Source: an uncultured Alphaproteobacteria bacterium (GTDB lineage Bacteria; Pseudomonadota; Alphaproteobacteria; HIMB59; GCA-002718135). From it: a DNA stretch of 62,489 nucleotides. Position 1 is the first letter of the stretch, and the number at the start of each line of letters is the position of its first letter. The DNA is taken from positions 1 to 62,489 of the forward strand of contig CACJAV010000007.1 in the NCBI GenBank assembly GCA_902591485.1. Reading direction: 5' to 3'. The notes beneath the pieces were generated by a model that saw only the letters and a list, made by a program, of their open reading frames with translations, did not search any database and was not told where the DNA came from. A program made the position numbers and the translations under genes. Positions 8,203 to 17,347 of this stretch are shown piece by piece.

Positions 8203-9246
8203 ATGGAAAAAAAGATAATCTCCACATTACTTAGCTGGTATGCGAAATCAAAGCGAGATTTACCCTGGCGCTCTGAGCATTTAGCAAATCCGTATTACGT
8301 ATTTGTCAGTGAATATATGTTGCAACAGACAACAGTGCCTACTGTAAAAACACGTTTTGAAGAATTTATCACAAAATGGCCATCAAATAATCAATTAGCA
8401 AAAACCACTGAAGGCAAAATATTGAAATTTTGGTCAGGACTTGGATATTACTCACGTGCTCGTAATTTATTAAAAGCATCTAAGATAATTAATAACGTTT
8501 ATAAAAACAAGATCCCTGAAACCTATGAAAATTTAATACAACTCCCTGGAATTGGAGATTACACCGCAAAAGCAATTTTAGGAATTGCATATAATAAACC
8601 CGTCATGCCTTTGGATGCCAATATTGAACGCATGTTGGCACGTGTTTATGCTTTAAACCAACCATTAATAAAAATAAAAAAACAACTTCTGGAGAAATCA
8701 AATAATTTTATCTCCAAAAAACACTCTTCAAAACTAATTCAAGCATTTATGGATTACGGTTCAATAATTTGTACTCCAAAAAATCCAAAATGCCTTGACT
8801 GTAAGATTCAAGAATACTGTTTTAGTTATGCAACAAATATGCAGTCAATTATTCCAATAAAAACATTAAAATCAAAGTTAAAACCAAAACAATACACAAG
8901 ATCATATGTATGCATAAATGAGAAAAATGAAATTTTAGTTCGACAACGTCCATCAAAAGGAATGTTGGCATCGATGTTAGAGGTTCCAAATGATAATTGG
9001 AAGAATAACAAAAATTTATTAAAAAAAGATGTTGTAATAAAAAATATTAAACAGCGTTTTGTAAAAAAAGGCTTAATAAAATATTCTTTTAGTCATTTCG
9101 ATTTATATTCAGATATTTATTTCACGCGTATTAAAAAAAATAACTTTGCTAATAGTAAATGGTTAAGAGTTTCTCTTTATACCAAGTCTCAATTACCAAC
9201 GGTGATGAAAAAAATCGTAAAACAAGCTCTAGTTAATACTGATTAA
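8203..9246 (+). CDS. mutY: A/G-specific adenine DNA glycosylase
   Basis: Removes adenine mispaired with 8-oxoguanine. The 347-residue product has the helix-hairpin-helix LPGIGDYTAKAILG with the catalytic Asp in the following PLDANIER. The [4Fe-4S] loop is C-x6-C-x2-C-x5-C (CTPKNPKCLDCKIQEYC). A C-terminal Nudix-like domain recognises 8-oxoG (RSYVCINEKNEILVRQRP). An upstream TTG at 8155 is possible, but the ATG at 8203 starts the conserved N-terminus and is preferred. It is divergent from DUF721 with under 50 bases between them. Confidence 0.95.
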   Translation: MEKKIISTLLSWYAKSKRDLPWRSEHLANPYYVFVSEYMLQQTTVPTVKTRFEEFITKWPSNNQLAKTTEGKILKFWSGLGYYSRARNLLKASKIINNVYKNKIPETYENLIQLPGIGDYTAKAILGIAYNKPVMPLDANIERMLARVYALNQPLIKIKKQLLEKSNNFISKKHSSKLIQAFMDYGSIICTPKNPKCLDCKIQEYCFSYATNMQSIIPIKTLKSKLKPKQYTRSYVCINEKNEILVRQRPSKGMLASMLEVPNDNWKNNKNLLKKDVVIKNIKQRFVKKGLIKYSFSHFDLYSDIYFTRIKKNNFANSKWLRVSLYTKSQLPTVMKKIVKQALVNTD

Positions 9247-9284
9247 GACTAGACTAAACTTCAATATTTAACTAAAAAAAAATA

Positions 9285-10190
9285 ATGAATGAAGTTTTTC
9301 CTCAGGGTCACGCTTGGCTTGACGGCAAGTTTGTTGAATTATCAAAAGCAAAAATACCAATCTTAGACTGGGGTTTTTTGAGATCCGATGCCACGTATGA
9401 TGTTGTCCATGTATGGAAGGGTCGCTTCTTTAGATTGGACTTACACATTGAGCGTTTTTACAAATCAACACAAAAACTTCGTATGCCATGTCAAATGAGC
9501 AAGGATGAATTAAAAAAAATTTTAGCCGGTTGTGTAAAAAAAGCTGGTTTAGAAAATGCTTATGTTGAAATGATTCAGACAAGAGGGGTTTCACCTAATT
9601 TTGTAAGAGATCCAAGACAAGCAACGCCTCGCATCATGGCTTTTGCTGTTCCTTTTGGATGGATATTAAAGCAAGAAGATTTTGAAAAAGGATTAAATGT
9701 TCTGTTAACAGATATTAATAGGATACCTCCAAGCTCAGTTGATCCCACCATTAAAAATTATCATTGGATGGACTTGGTAACAGGAATGCTGAATGCATAT
9801 GAAAAGGGAAATGATACGGCAATATTAGTGGATGAAAATAATAATATTACAGAAGGACCCGGGTTTAATTTATTTTGCGTAGATGAAAAAGGTGTTTTTA
9901 CTCCTGATCATGGTGTTTTAGAGGGAATTACAAGACAAACAGTATTTGATTTAGCAAAGGAATTAAATATTCCAATCTCAAAAAAACCAATTTCAATTGA
10001 ACAATTAAAAAGTGCTAAAGAATTATTTGCAACCTCAACTGCTGGAGGCGTTATGCCAATAACTAAAGTTAGTGGTAACAAAATTAATCTTGGTGCAGTA
10101 GGAAATATTACAAGACAAATTCATAAACTGTATTGGGAAAAGCACAGTACAAAAGATTGGAGCGAGTCAGTAGATAATATATTAAATTAG
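9285..10190 (+). CDS. Class IV aminotransferase (D-amino acid / branched-chain transaminase fold)
   Basis: PLP-dependent fold-type IV aminotransferase of 301 residues. The Schiff-base lysine is Lys157 in DPTIKNYHWMD. The phosphate-binding segment is LFATSTAGGVMPIT near residue 250, and ITEGPGFNLF is the glutamate motif that contacts the PLP pyridine nitrogen. Relatives include IlvE, D-alanine transaminase, 4-amino-4-deoxychorismate lyase and (R)-amine transaminases. The sequence alone does not decide the substrate, so no symbol is given. It is a single gene between mutY and the convergent ccrM, overlapping the latter by four bases. Confidence 0.85.
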   Translation: MNEVFPQGHAWLDGKFVELSKAKIPILDWGFLRSDATYDVVHVWKGRFFRLDLHIERFYKSTQKLRMPCQMSKDELKKILAGCVKKAGLENAYVEMIQTRGVSPNFVRDPRQATPRIMAFAVPFGWILKQEDFEKGLNVLLTDINRIPPSSVDPTIKNYHWMDLVTGMLNAYEKGNDTAILVDENNNITEGPGFNLFCVDEKGVFTPDHGVLEGITRQTVFDLAKELNIPISKKPISIEQLKSAKELFATSTAGGVMPITKVSGNKINLGAVGNITRQIHKLYWEKHSTKDWSESVDNILN

Positions 10191-11266
10191 TTAATTATAT
10201 TTTTTTTAACACGGTATTCAGATCTTACTTCATCTAATAAAGTTGATTTCGATTTATCTTTAAGGTGCCAAAAATCCCATCCATTACAACTTGGAAGGCC
10301 TTGAACTTTTGCTCCTATTTGATGAATGGATCCTGATAAATTTTTTATCTTAAGAGTGCCATCAATACTAACTGTAGCCTTGTAACGTTCTTTTTTATCA
10401 GTAAGTACTGCACCTGGTGGAATGATACCTTGTTCAACTAGTTCACCAAAAGGAACCTTTGGTAAATCTTTTCTACTCTTTTCAATTGTAACAACATGAT
10501 CTGCAAGTTTTTGCGTACTTTTTAATCTTTTCTTTGCTAGCTTGATGTAATCTTTATCTTGTTCAAAACCGATAAAATTACGTTGTAATTTTTTTGCCAT
10601 TACTGCTGAGGTACCAGACCCTAAAAAAGGATCAAGAATTGTATCACCTACATTTGTAGAAGATAAGATAACTCGATATAAAAGAGCTTCTGGTTTTTGT
10701 GTTGGGTGTGATCGTTGGTTATTATCTTCTCTTAATCTCTCTTTTCCAGAACAGATTGGAATGTGCCAATCACTTCGCATTTGCTTTCCTTCATTTAACT
10801 CTTTTAAGTTTTGGTAATTAAAAGTGTATTTTGCTTTTCTCGAAGTGGTGCACCACAGCAATGTTTCATGTGCATTCGTAAAACGGGTTCCTCGAAAATT
10901 AGGCATAGGATTTGTTTTATGCCAAATAATGTCATTGAGGATCCAAAAACCAAGATTTTGTATGGAGTTTCCAAGGCGCAAAATATTATGATAACTTCCA
11001 ATTACCCATAGAGCACCGCCATCTTTTAGAACTCGTTTACATTCTTGTAACCAAATGAGACTAAATTCATCATAAGCTTTATAGGTATCAAATTTATCCC
11101 AATCATTAGTCACTGCTTCTACGCTTGTTTGATCAGGTCTGTATAATGTGTCACGTAGCTGAAGATTATACGGTGGATCAGCAAAAATTAAATCAATAGA
11201 TTTGTCAGGAATTTTTTTTAATAATTCTAGACTGTCCCCTTGAGTAATCGAATTCTTCTTAAACAT
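10187..11266 (-). CDS. ccrM: Cell-cycle DNA adenine methyltransferase CcrM (GANTC)
   Basis: Beta-class N6-adenine methyltransferase. Catalytic motif IV is DPPYNL near the N-terminus (IFADPPYNLQL), and the AdoMet-binding motif I comes later as LDPFLGSGTSAV. The C-terminal 100 residues (GVLTDKKERYKATVSIDG to NGWDFWHL) match the extra DNA-recognition domain of CcrM/HinfI-type enzymes. In alphaproteobacteria CcrM methylates GANTC late in the cell cycle and controls master regulators. It is 359 residues and located beside rnhB as in other members of the class. Target specificity is inferred from family. Confidence 0.94.
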   Translation of the reverse strand: MFKKNSITQGDSLELLKKIPDKSIDLIFADPPYNLQLRDTLYRPDQTSVEAVTNDWDKFDTYKAYDEFSLIWLQECKRVLKDGGALWVIGSYHNILRLGNSIQNLGFWILNDIIWHKTNPMPNFRGTRFTNAHETLLWCTTSRKAKYTFNYQNLKELNEGKQMRSDWHIPICSGKERLREDNNQRSHPTQKPEALLYRVILSSTNVGDTILDPFLGSGTSAVMAKKLQRNFIGFEQDKDYIKLAKKRLKSTQKLADHVVTIEKSRKDLPKVPFGELVEQGIIPPGAVLTDKKERYKATVSIDGTLKIKNLSGSIHQIGAKVQGLPSCNGWDFWHLKDKSKSTLLDEVRSEYRVKKNIIN

Positions 11267-11328
11267 CTAAAAAGAATCTTTAAGGAGTTAAGGAATCTCG
11301 TCAACGGAGTTATCAACAGGACGAATCT

Positions 11329-11952
11329 TTAGCTATGGATAAGTGACTTAATAGGTTCAAAAGTTTTTCTATGATGTATAGTTGGACCCAATCTATAAAT
11401 ATTTTCAATATGCATCTTAGTTCCGTACCCAGCATTTTTTTCCCAACCAAAATTTTGAAATTTGAGAGATAGTTTTTTCATTAGCCGGTCGCGATGTACT
11501 TTGGCAATGATAGAGGCTGCAGCTATTGATAAAGATTTATCATCACCTCTTACAATTGATTGTTCTTTATAAGATTTATAGCTCAGAGAAAAATTCCCAT
11601 CAATTAAAAGATAGGCGTTCTCCATATTAAATTTATCAACTACTCTTCTCATGGAGAGCTTTGTGGCTTCTAGAATATTTAATTGATCAATTTCATTAAC
11701 ATTGGCAATACCAAGATTGTATTCAATCACATCATCACTTTTTAAACTTTGTAAAAACTTAAAGGAAGCCTCTCTTTTTTTTTCTGATAATTTTTTTGAG
11801 TCTCCAATATAATCTTTAAATTCATTTTGAATTTTATAACTCTTAAAGTAACACCCACAACTAATAACAGGTCCAGCTAAAGGCCCGCGTCCTACCTCAT
11901 CAAGACCAATTACTGGATGTTCCAATTTAGTCTCAATGGAAAAGTCTGGCAC
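11329..11952 (-). CDS. rnhB: Ribonuclease HII
   Basis: Cleaves the RNA strand of RNA-DNA hybrids and single ribonucleotides in DNA. The 207-residue product has the family motif GLDEVGRGPLAGPV with its acidic pair (Asp-Glu). Further catalytic acids are in YLLIDGNF, and the conserved ASIIAKVHRD follows. Its start overlaps the stop of moaB by one base, so moaB and rnhB are transcribed together, with ccrM following after about 60 bases. Identification is secure. Confidence 0.96.
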   Translation of the reverse strand: MPDFSIETKLEHPVIGLDEVGRGPLAGPVISCGCYFKSYKIQNEFKDYIGDSKKLSEKKREASFKFLQSLKSDDVIEYNLGIANVNEIDQLNILEATKLSMRRVVDKFNMENAYLLIDGNFSLSYKSYKEQSIVRGDDKSLSIAAASIIAKVHRDRLMKKLSLKFQNFGWEKNAGYGTKMHIENIYRLGPTIHHRKTFEPIKSLIHS

Positions 11953-12479
11953 TATTTTTCACTTAGTCTTGGCATTATTTCAACAAAGTTACAAGGGCGG
12001 TGCCGAATGTCGAGTTGGTATTGAAGAATTTCATCCCAACCATCCTTGCATGCACTTTTTGATCCAGGTAAGCAAAAAACATATGTAGTATTGATTAATG
12101 CCGCAAGTGCACGCGACTGAATTGCGGAAGTTCCAATTTTAGAAAAACTTACTTGTCGAAATAACTCACCAAAACCCTCAATCATTTTGTTGGCAAGATC
12201 ACTTACTGCTTCAGGCGTTGTATCTCTTCCAGTTAATCCTGTACCACCTGTTGTAATAATACAATCAATTTCGGTTTTGTTTGACAGAGTTTTAATTGTC
12301 TCTTTTATAATTTTTATATCATCAGGGATGATTTTTTTTTCGATACAATGATGCCCTGCACTATTGATACGCTCTTTAAGAAGGGCTCCAGAAGTATCTG
12401 TATCTTCTGTTCTAGTATCTGAAATAGTTAATACAGCAATATTAATAGAAACAAATTCTAGCGAGGTATCAATAGCCAT
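11952..12479 (-). CDS. moaB: Molybdenum cofactor biosynthesis protein MoaB/Mog family
   Basis: MoCF-domain protein that binds or adenylylates molybdopterin in molybdenum cofactor synthesis. The 175 residues show AVLTISDTRTEDTDTSG, the glycine-rich TTGGTGLTGRDTTPEA and LPGSKSACKDGWDEIL, all standard for MoaB. The enzymatic step (adenylylation versus a structural role) differs between organisms, so the symbol follows similarity and length. No other moa/moe gene lies in the window. It is six bases downstream of the lytic transglycosylase gene and overlaps rnhB by one base. Confidence 0.92.
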   Translation of the reverse strand: MAIDTSLEFVSINIAVLTISDTRTEDTDTSGALLKERINSAGHHCIEKKIIPDDIKIIKETIKTLSNKTEIDCIITTGGTGLTGRDTTPEAVSDLANKMIEGFGELFRQVSFSKIGTSAIQSRALAALINTTYVFCLPGSKSACKDGWDEILQYQLDIRHRPCNFVEIMPRLSEK

Positions 12480-12485
12480 AGGTAT

Positions 12486-14231
12486 TTAATAAAGAGGATC
12501 TTTACCATTTGCTAGCATTTTTAGAGATGTCATTTCTAGATTATTTTTATTTTGATAAATCCAGTATTTTGTTAATATTTTTTCGATAAACCAGCGCGTT
12601 TCTCTAGAAGGAATACTTTCCATGAAAAATAGAGGATCATCCAAAAAATTTGTTTCTTCCTTCCATTTTTTTAAATTTCCCGGCCCACCATTATATGCTG
12701 CGGCTAAATATATTAAATTATTCGATACAATTTCTAGATCTAAAAGATATTCTATATATTCTTGACCAACCTCTAAGTTAATTTCTGGGACTTTTAGAAT
12801 GTTAGAATTATTTCTCTTCACATCTTTGCTTGAGGTAATAAATTTTGCTGTTGATGGAAGAACCTGCATTAATCCCACTGCTCCTTGGTTGCTTTTTGCA
12901 GAAGCATTAAACATCGATTCTTGGTGCATAAAGGCGTAAATTAATTCTTTATCAACACTAAAGCCTCCCCTAGGTTGCCAAATTGGAGTTGGGTAATATA
13001 AATTTGTATCCATAATTAACCCAAATTGCTCGAGCTTGTTTACAATTTTTAATTGAGTGTAAGCTAAATTGAAATGTTGGGCTATATTTATAGATTCTTC
13101 AGCAATTTCTTTGTTCAAAACAGAATTGATGTGAACTATTTCTTTTTCTAACTCATCATTTAATCCTACTTGTATTAAGGATTGTAATCTTTTACCTGAA
13201 GGTAGATTAAGAAGTTTATTATTTGAAGTATTGAGTGTTTTTTTGGGATTCCATTCTATTTTTTCTTCAACACCTAAAATCTCTAGTGAGAGCATCCCGT
13301 AAAAACTATTTGGATTTTGTGAAGCACGCTTAAGCCAAAAATTGATGTTATCATACTGACCAAGCTTAGCATATGATCTTGCTGCCCAAAAACTCCCGGA
13401 CGTTTGATGCCACGCGTCATCTTTTAAACTAATAGAAAATAAAGAGAAAAAATCTGCTGCCTTTTGGTATTCTTCTAAACGCCAGGAAGCTAATCCTGCA
13501 GTCCATGCTGCATAGGGAACTTGCATCGAAGAATTAACTAATGCTTCACTTGCATACTTTATTGCTAAATCATTCTTATTTGCTAAAAAATATCCTTTTG
13601 CTATTAATTCTTTTTGTTGATCAAGTTCAACTTGATCGAGAAGGTTATTTACGTCCCATTGCTGCAAAATTTTTACCGCTCCTGTTGGCCATCCTCTATT
13701 CACTCTTGATTTAACAGCATTTATTAGTTTCTGCTTTTCAAGACGTTGATTTTTTGTCAGTTTTTTTAAACTTTTGTAAGTTGTTGATTTTTTATTGGTT
13801 ATCTTGTCACCTACAATGCCATTTGGTTTAATTGGTTTATTAGGACTTTTATATCCCTTAGGCATCCTTTTTATAGCAAGTCGATAAATTCTTTTAGCTT
13901 GAGGGTGATCATTATATTTTTTTAGCCAATAATATAATTCTAGATATTTCGAGCGGTAACATGTTGGGTGTAAATAACGTTGTGCTAATATATGTCCCAT
14001 CAATGTTTTATTTGAAATTTTTAAAATATGTTTATTTGCACTTTTCCATTTACATGACTCCTGGAAATTATATGCAAAACGATAATTTGTAATATCTTCC
14101 TTAGATAAAATATTTTTTGTAAAAATATCATTATATTTTGCTGCAACCGAGTCATCAAAAGCATAACTTAATTTACAAAATATTAAAATGTAAATATAAA
14201 AGAATATTTTAAAAAAAGAATTAATTTTCAT
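12486..14231 (-). CDS. slt: Soluble-type lytic murein transglycosylase
   Basis: Periplasmic enzyme that cleaves peptidoglycan glycan strands with 1,6-anhydro ends. The 581-residue protein has an N-terminal signal peptide (residues 1-24), a long alpha-superhelical TPR-like region (about 40-410), and a C-terminal SLT domain. The catalytic glutamate is Glu438 in FMHQESMFN, followed by GAVGLMQVLPSTA and AAYNGGPGN. It is translationally linked to udg: its start lies inside the last codons of that gene (11-base overlap). Domain order and length match Slt70-like enzymes of alphaproteobacteria. Confidence 0.93.
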   Translation of the reverse strand: MKINSFFKIFFYIYILIFCKLSYAFDDSVAAKYNDIFTKNILSKEDITNYRFAYNFQESCKWKSANKHILKISNKTLMGHILAQRYLHPTCYRSKYLELYYWLKKYNDHPQAKRIYRLAIKRMPKGYKSPNKPIKPNGIVGDKITNKKSTTYKSLKKLTKNQRLEKQKLINAVKSRVNRGWPTGAVKILQQWDVNNLLDQVELDQQKELIAKGYFLANKNDLAIKYASEALVNSSMQVPYAAWTAGLASWRLEEYQKAADFFSLFSISLKDDAWHQTSGSFWAARSYAKLGQYDNINFWLKRASQNPNSFYGMLSLEILGVEEKIEWNPKKTLNTSNNKLLNLPSGKRLQSLIQVGLNDELEKEIVHINSVLNKEIAEESINIAQHFNLAYTQLKIVNKLEQFGLIMDTNLYYPTPIWQPRGGFSVDKELIYAFMHQESMFNASAKSNQGAVGLMQVLPSTAKFITSSKDVKRNNSNILKVPEINLEVGQEYIEYLLDLEIVSNNLIYLAAAYNGGPGNLKKWKEETNFLDDPLFFMESIPSRETRWFIEKILTKYWIYQNKNNLEMTSLKMLANGKDPLY

Positions 14232-14934
14232 TTAATTTTTTTTGTAACATTTGTAGATCACTCCATGCTTCTTTTTTATAATTAGGTGATCGAAGCAAAA
14301 ATGCTGGATGGTAAGAAACTAAAACATCAATTGGCGACTCCAATCTAAGAGTTTTATATTCATACCATTTCCCTCTTAATTTTCCTAAACTTAATGATGT
14401 AGATAAAATTGCTTTAGCTGCAGTTGTTCCTAATATATATAAAATTTGTGGGTTAATAATTTCTATTTGTCTTTGAAGAAAAGGTAAAAATTCTAAAATT
14501 TCTTGATCAGTTGGTGTTCTGTTTTGAGGCGGTCTCCAAGGCACCACATTTGTTATATAAATATCTTTTCTATTTAAATTGATAGCTGAAAGCATTTTGT
14601 TAAGCAATTGACCAGCTCTACCAACAAAAGGAATCCCTTGTTCATCCTCTTCTTGCCCTGGCGCTTCCCCAATAATCATTATATTTGAATTTACATTTCC
14701 ATCATAAAGAACCATTCTTTTTGCACTATTTTTAATTTCGCTTGCATGATTAGATATTAAAGGAATCAGATCTTCAATTGCAGTAATTTCTTCAAGTTTT
14801 TTAAGGTCTTTTTTTTCTTTAAATTTTAATTGATTTTGTTGATTTTCTAACAACTTGTTGGGTGTTTCTTTTAAAAAAGTATGAACACCTGATTGGATCA
14901 AAAAATTTATATATTTTTTATTTGATTGAAACAT
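14221..14934 (-). CDS. Family 4-like uracil-DNA glycosylase without cysteines
   Basis: Removes uracil from DNA. The 237-residue product carries the water-activating motif GEAPGQEEDEQGIPFVGRAG and the C-terminal VSYHPAFLLRSP loop typical of family 4/5 UDGs. The conserved NRTPTDQEI lies between them. The product contains no cysteine at all, whereas family 4 enzymes normally use four to hold a [4Fe-4S] cluster. At the expected cysteine sites it has NVVPWRPP and EFLPFLQRQ. It is either an Fe-S-independent derivative or a related clade. It is upstream of slt, with an 11-base overlap. Confidence 0.88.
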   Translation of the reverse strand: MFQSNKKYINFLIQSGVHTFLKETPNKLLENQQNQLKFKEKKDLKKLEEITAIEDLIPLISNHASEIKNSAKRMVLYDGNVNSNIMIIGEAPGQEEDEQGIPFVGRAGQLLNKMLSAINLNRKDIYITNVVPWRPPQNRTPTDQEILEFLPFLQRQIEIINPQILYILGTTAAKAILSTSLSLGKLRGKWYEYKTLRLESPIDVLVSYHPAFLLRSPNYKKEAWSDLQMLQKKLNEN

Positions 14935-14984
14935 TAAAAAATTAAATTAATTATTTTTGATAGGATATATTAAATTATTTGCAA

Positions 14985-16298
14985 ATGATAAAAAACTATA
15001 AATATTTTATTTTTATTTATATTTTGCTTTTTTCTAAAGCGATTTTAGCTTCTAGTAGTGCATCATTTTTAATTTCACAAAACGCATTTAATAATTATGA
15101 TTTTGCTCAAGTATTATATGAGTACAGCATTAATCAAGGTGAAGAATTTAAAAATGATTATCTAGATGAACTGATTTCAGCTGTGGTAATTGAAGATATT
15201 TTAGTTGCAGAAAAAATTGCAGAAAAAATTTTATTAATTGATCCTGATAATCAAGAAGCGAAATTAGTTCAAATGACTAAAGCTATAAAGAATAATAGAT
15301 TAATTGAGTTAAATTCTTTACGTTTTGATAGCGCTAGTAATAAAAATGATTTATTGGAATTTCTTTTTTATAAAGATAATAAAATTAAAACCAAATCTAG
15401 CATAAGTAATTCTTTCCTCGATATTGTCAGATCTTCTTACTCTAATAGAGATGTAAATTATTCTCAAAATTATAACTTTTTGCTTTTCTATGCTTCGCTC
15501 TCAATTTTTCTAAATCGTGAAAACTATGAAGCAATTTTAATAAAAGGACAATTATTACAATTGATTAATGATTTTATATTTGCAGAAAAAACTTATTTAA
15601 AGATCCCTGAAAATAGTCAATATTTTATAGATGCACAGAGAAACATTGCCTTCAATTATTCTCGAGAAAATGTTTTTACTGATGCAGAAAATAAAATAAA
15701 AAAAATAGTTAAAAAAAATAATTCAGACTATGAGCTAAAAAAAATATTAGCTGATTTTTATAGAATTAAAAAAAAATATGATGCTGCAATTAATCTATAC
15801 ACTCAATTAATAGTAAATAATTTTGAAGAAGCTTGGTATATGTTTTATTTGAGGGGCATTTGTTATGAACAATCTGATAATTGGGATAGAGCTGAAAAAG
15901 ATTTTATTGAATCCTTAAAATTGAAAAGAAATTCTCCAGACGTGTTAAATTATTTAGCTTACGGTTGGATCGAAAGGGATATCAAAATTGATGAGTCATT
16001 TGTAATGTTAACAGATGCTTATAATGCAAACCCTGATAGTTTTTATATTTTAGATAGTTTAGCTTGGGCTTATTTTAAGAAGAAAGATTATGAAAAAGCT
16101 GCTGAATTAATGGAAGAAGTTATTGATATGGTTCCAGGAGAGGCTATATCTTTGGATCATCTTGGAGATATATATTTTGCGATGAATAGAAAAAGAGAAG
16201 CTGCTTATTTTTGGAAACAAGCTAAAGATTTGGCCACACCAGAAGATAACTTAATTGAAAAAATAGAAAAAAAATTAGAAAAATATAATGCAAGCTAA
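14985..16298 (+). CDS. Secreted or membrane-anchored TPR protein
   Basis: A 437-residue protein with an N-terminal signal or anchor helix (IFIYILLFSKAILASS). It is then built from tetratricopeptide repeats, clearest in the C-terminal half (WDRAEKDFIESLKLKRNSP, DSLAWAYFKKKDYEKAAEL and GDIYFAMNRKREAAYFWKQ). It resembles the alphaproteobacterial TPR proteins that precede ispE. Function is unknown beyond protein-protein scaffolding at the envelope. The open frame begins at a TTG at 14979, but the ATG at 14985 is used here. It overlaps ispE by 11 bases. Confidence 0.82.
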   Translation: MIKNYKYFIFIYILLFSKAILASSSASFLISQNAFNNYDFAQVLYEYSINQGEEFKNDYLDELISAVVIEDILVAEKIAEKILLIDPDNQEAKLVQMTKAIKNNRLIELNSLRFDSASNKNDLLEFLFYKDNKIKTKSSISNSFLDIVRSSYSNRDVNYSQNYNFLLFYASLSIFLNRENYEAILIKGQLLQLINDFIFAEKTYLKIPENSQYFIDAQRNIAFNYSRENVFTDAENKIKKIVKKNNSDYELKKILADFYRIKKKYDAAINLYTQLIVNNFEEAWYMFYLRGICYEQSDNWDRAEKDFIESLKLKRNSPDVLNYLAYGWIERDIKIDESFVMLTDAYNANPDSFYILDSLAWAYFKKKDYEKAAELMEEVIDMVPGEAISLDHLGDIYFAMNRKREAAYFWKQAKDLATPEDNLIEKIEKKLEKYNAS

Positions 16299-17118
16299 TT
16301 TAAAAGAACTATCTCCTGCAAAGATTAATTTATTTCTTAAAATTGTTAGTAAACGAGATGATGGATATCATAATATAAGAAGTGGAGTTACTTTGATAAA
16401 TTTATTTGATGAAGTAGTTGCAGAAAAAAATTCTAAATTTAGTTTGAAATATATTGGCGAATTTTCACCTGAAAATAATAAATTTAAAGATTGTATAGTT
16501 GAAAAGATATTTACTGAGCTTGATCTTGAAAAACCTAATTATGCATTCACTATAAAAAAGAACATACCAATAATGTCAGGGTTAGGTTCTGCATCATCAA
16601 ATGCTGCTGCAGTAATAAGAATATTAGAAAAGTTAAACTATATAGATTTAAAAAAGAAAAATTTTGCTAATATAGGTGCTGACGTTCCTTTTTTTATTTA
16701 TAATCATGATTCTTTAATTAAAGAGACAGGAAATATTACAATTAGACAATCTTTTCCTAAATATTATTTTCTTCTTATTAAACCTCTTCATAATTGTTCA
16801 ACTAAAAAAATGTATACTCTAATTAAATCAGAAAAATTAAATTTTGATGTCAATTATGACACTGATGTAATTAATGAAGAAGATAACGGTAATGATTTTG
16901 AGCCTATTTTAGAAAAACATTCAAATGAAATTAAAAACCTTTTAAAATTCATGAGAGGTCTCCCAGATGCTATCTTTTCTAGATTAACAGGTAGTGGCTC
17001 ATGTATATTTTCTGTATTTGAGTCTAAAAAAAAGGCTGAAGAGTCTCTATCAATCTTTACAAAGAGATTTCCATTAATATGGGCAAAAGTTGTAGAAAAT
17101 AATTTTATACACAACTAG
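16288..17118 (+). CDS. ispE: 4-diphosphocytidyl-2-C-methyl-D-erythritol kinase
   Basis: GHMP-family kinase of the MEP isoprenoid pathway, the same pathway as ispH at the left end of the window. The 276 residues show the N-terminal SPAKINLFLKIVSKRDDGYHNI, the ATP-binding glycine-rich loop IPIMSGLGSASSNAAA, and the C-terminal LTGSGSCIFSVF. Its length fits, and it overlaps the TPR gene by 11 bases as the downstream member of a two-gene unit. It ends about 50 bases before the tRNA-Gln gene, marking the left core edge of the island. Confidence 0.95.
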   Translation: MQANLKELSPAKINLFLKIVSKRDDGYHNIRSGVTLINLFDEVVAEKNSKFSLKYIGEFSPENNKFKDCIVEKIFTELDLEKPNYAFTIKKNIPIMSGLGSASSNAAAVIRILEKLNYIDLKKKNFANIGADVPFFIYNHDSLIKETGNITIRQSFPKYYFLLIKPLHNCSTKKMYTLIKSEKLNFDVNYDTDVINEEDNGNDFEPILEKHSNEIKNLLKFMRGLPDAIFSRLTGSGSCIFSVFESKKKAEESLSIFTKRFPLIWAKVVENNFIHN

Positions 17119-17125
17119 AAGAAAT

Positions 17126-17155
17126 TTGACTTATTTCAGGTAAATATTGTATAGG
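17126..17155 (+). promoter_or_regulatory. Promoter of tRNA-Gln
   Basis: TTGACT at 17126-17131 and TATAGG at 17150-17155 are separated by 18 bases and end 10 bases before the tRNA starts. Spacing and position suit a stable-RNA promoter, although the -10 box is imperfect. Confidence 0.5.
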
Positions 17156-17165
17156 GTTTCTTTCT

Positions 17166-17240
17166 TGGGGCGTCGCCAAGCGGTAAGGCATCGGTTTTTG
17201 GAGTCGACATTCGCAGGTTCGAATCCTGCCGCCCCAGCCA
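17166..17240 (+). tRNA. tRNA-Gln (anticodon TTG)
   Basis: Complete tRNA with encoded CCA. The acceptor stem TGGGGCG pairs with CGCCCCA. The D arm is GCCAAGCGGTAAGGC, and the anticodon stem TCGGT/GTCGA (with G-U pairs) frames the loop TTTTGGA, giving anticodon TTG. The T arm contains GGTTCGAATCC. It reads glutamine CAA/CAG codons. Its 3' part is duplicated about 1.95 kb downstream, so this gene is the integration site of the following mini-island. Confidence 0.97.
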
Positions 17241-17242
17241 AA
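17188..17242 (+). repeat. Left direct repeat (attL) within tRNA-Gln 3' end
   Basis: Fifty-five bases from GCATCGG in the tRNA through its CCA plus AA recur without mismatch at 19141-19195, in the same orientation. Base 17187 already differs from 19140, and the next base after 17242 differs too, so the repeat ends are sharp. This copy completes the intact tRNA. Confidence 0.93.
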
Positions 17243-17272
17243 TTTTCTAATTCAATCTTCCTTTAATCGATT

Positions 17273-17294
17273 TTGGCCACACATAGGCTACACT
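17273..17294 (+). repeat. Left internal repeat of the mini-island
   Basis: TTGGCCACACATAGGCTACA plus CT matches 19045-19066 at 18 of 22 positions, in direct orientation. It lies 30 bases inside the left tRNA repeat. It could be an integrase arm-binding site or a remnant of flanking island DNA. Confidence 0.6.
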
Positions 17295-17347
17295 TGTGAG
17301 TGTATTTTTGATCTACATTTCACATTGTTAGTGGTAGGATAAATCAA

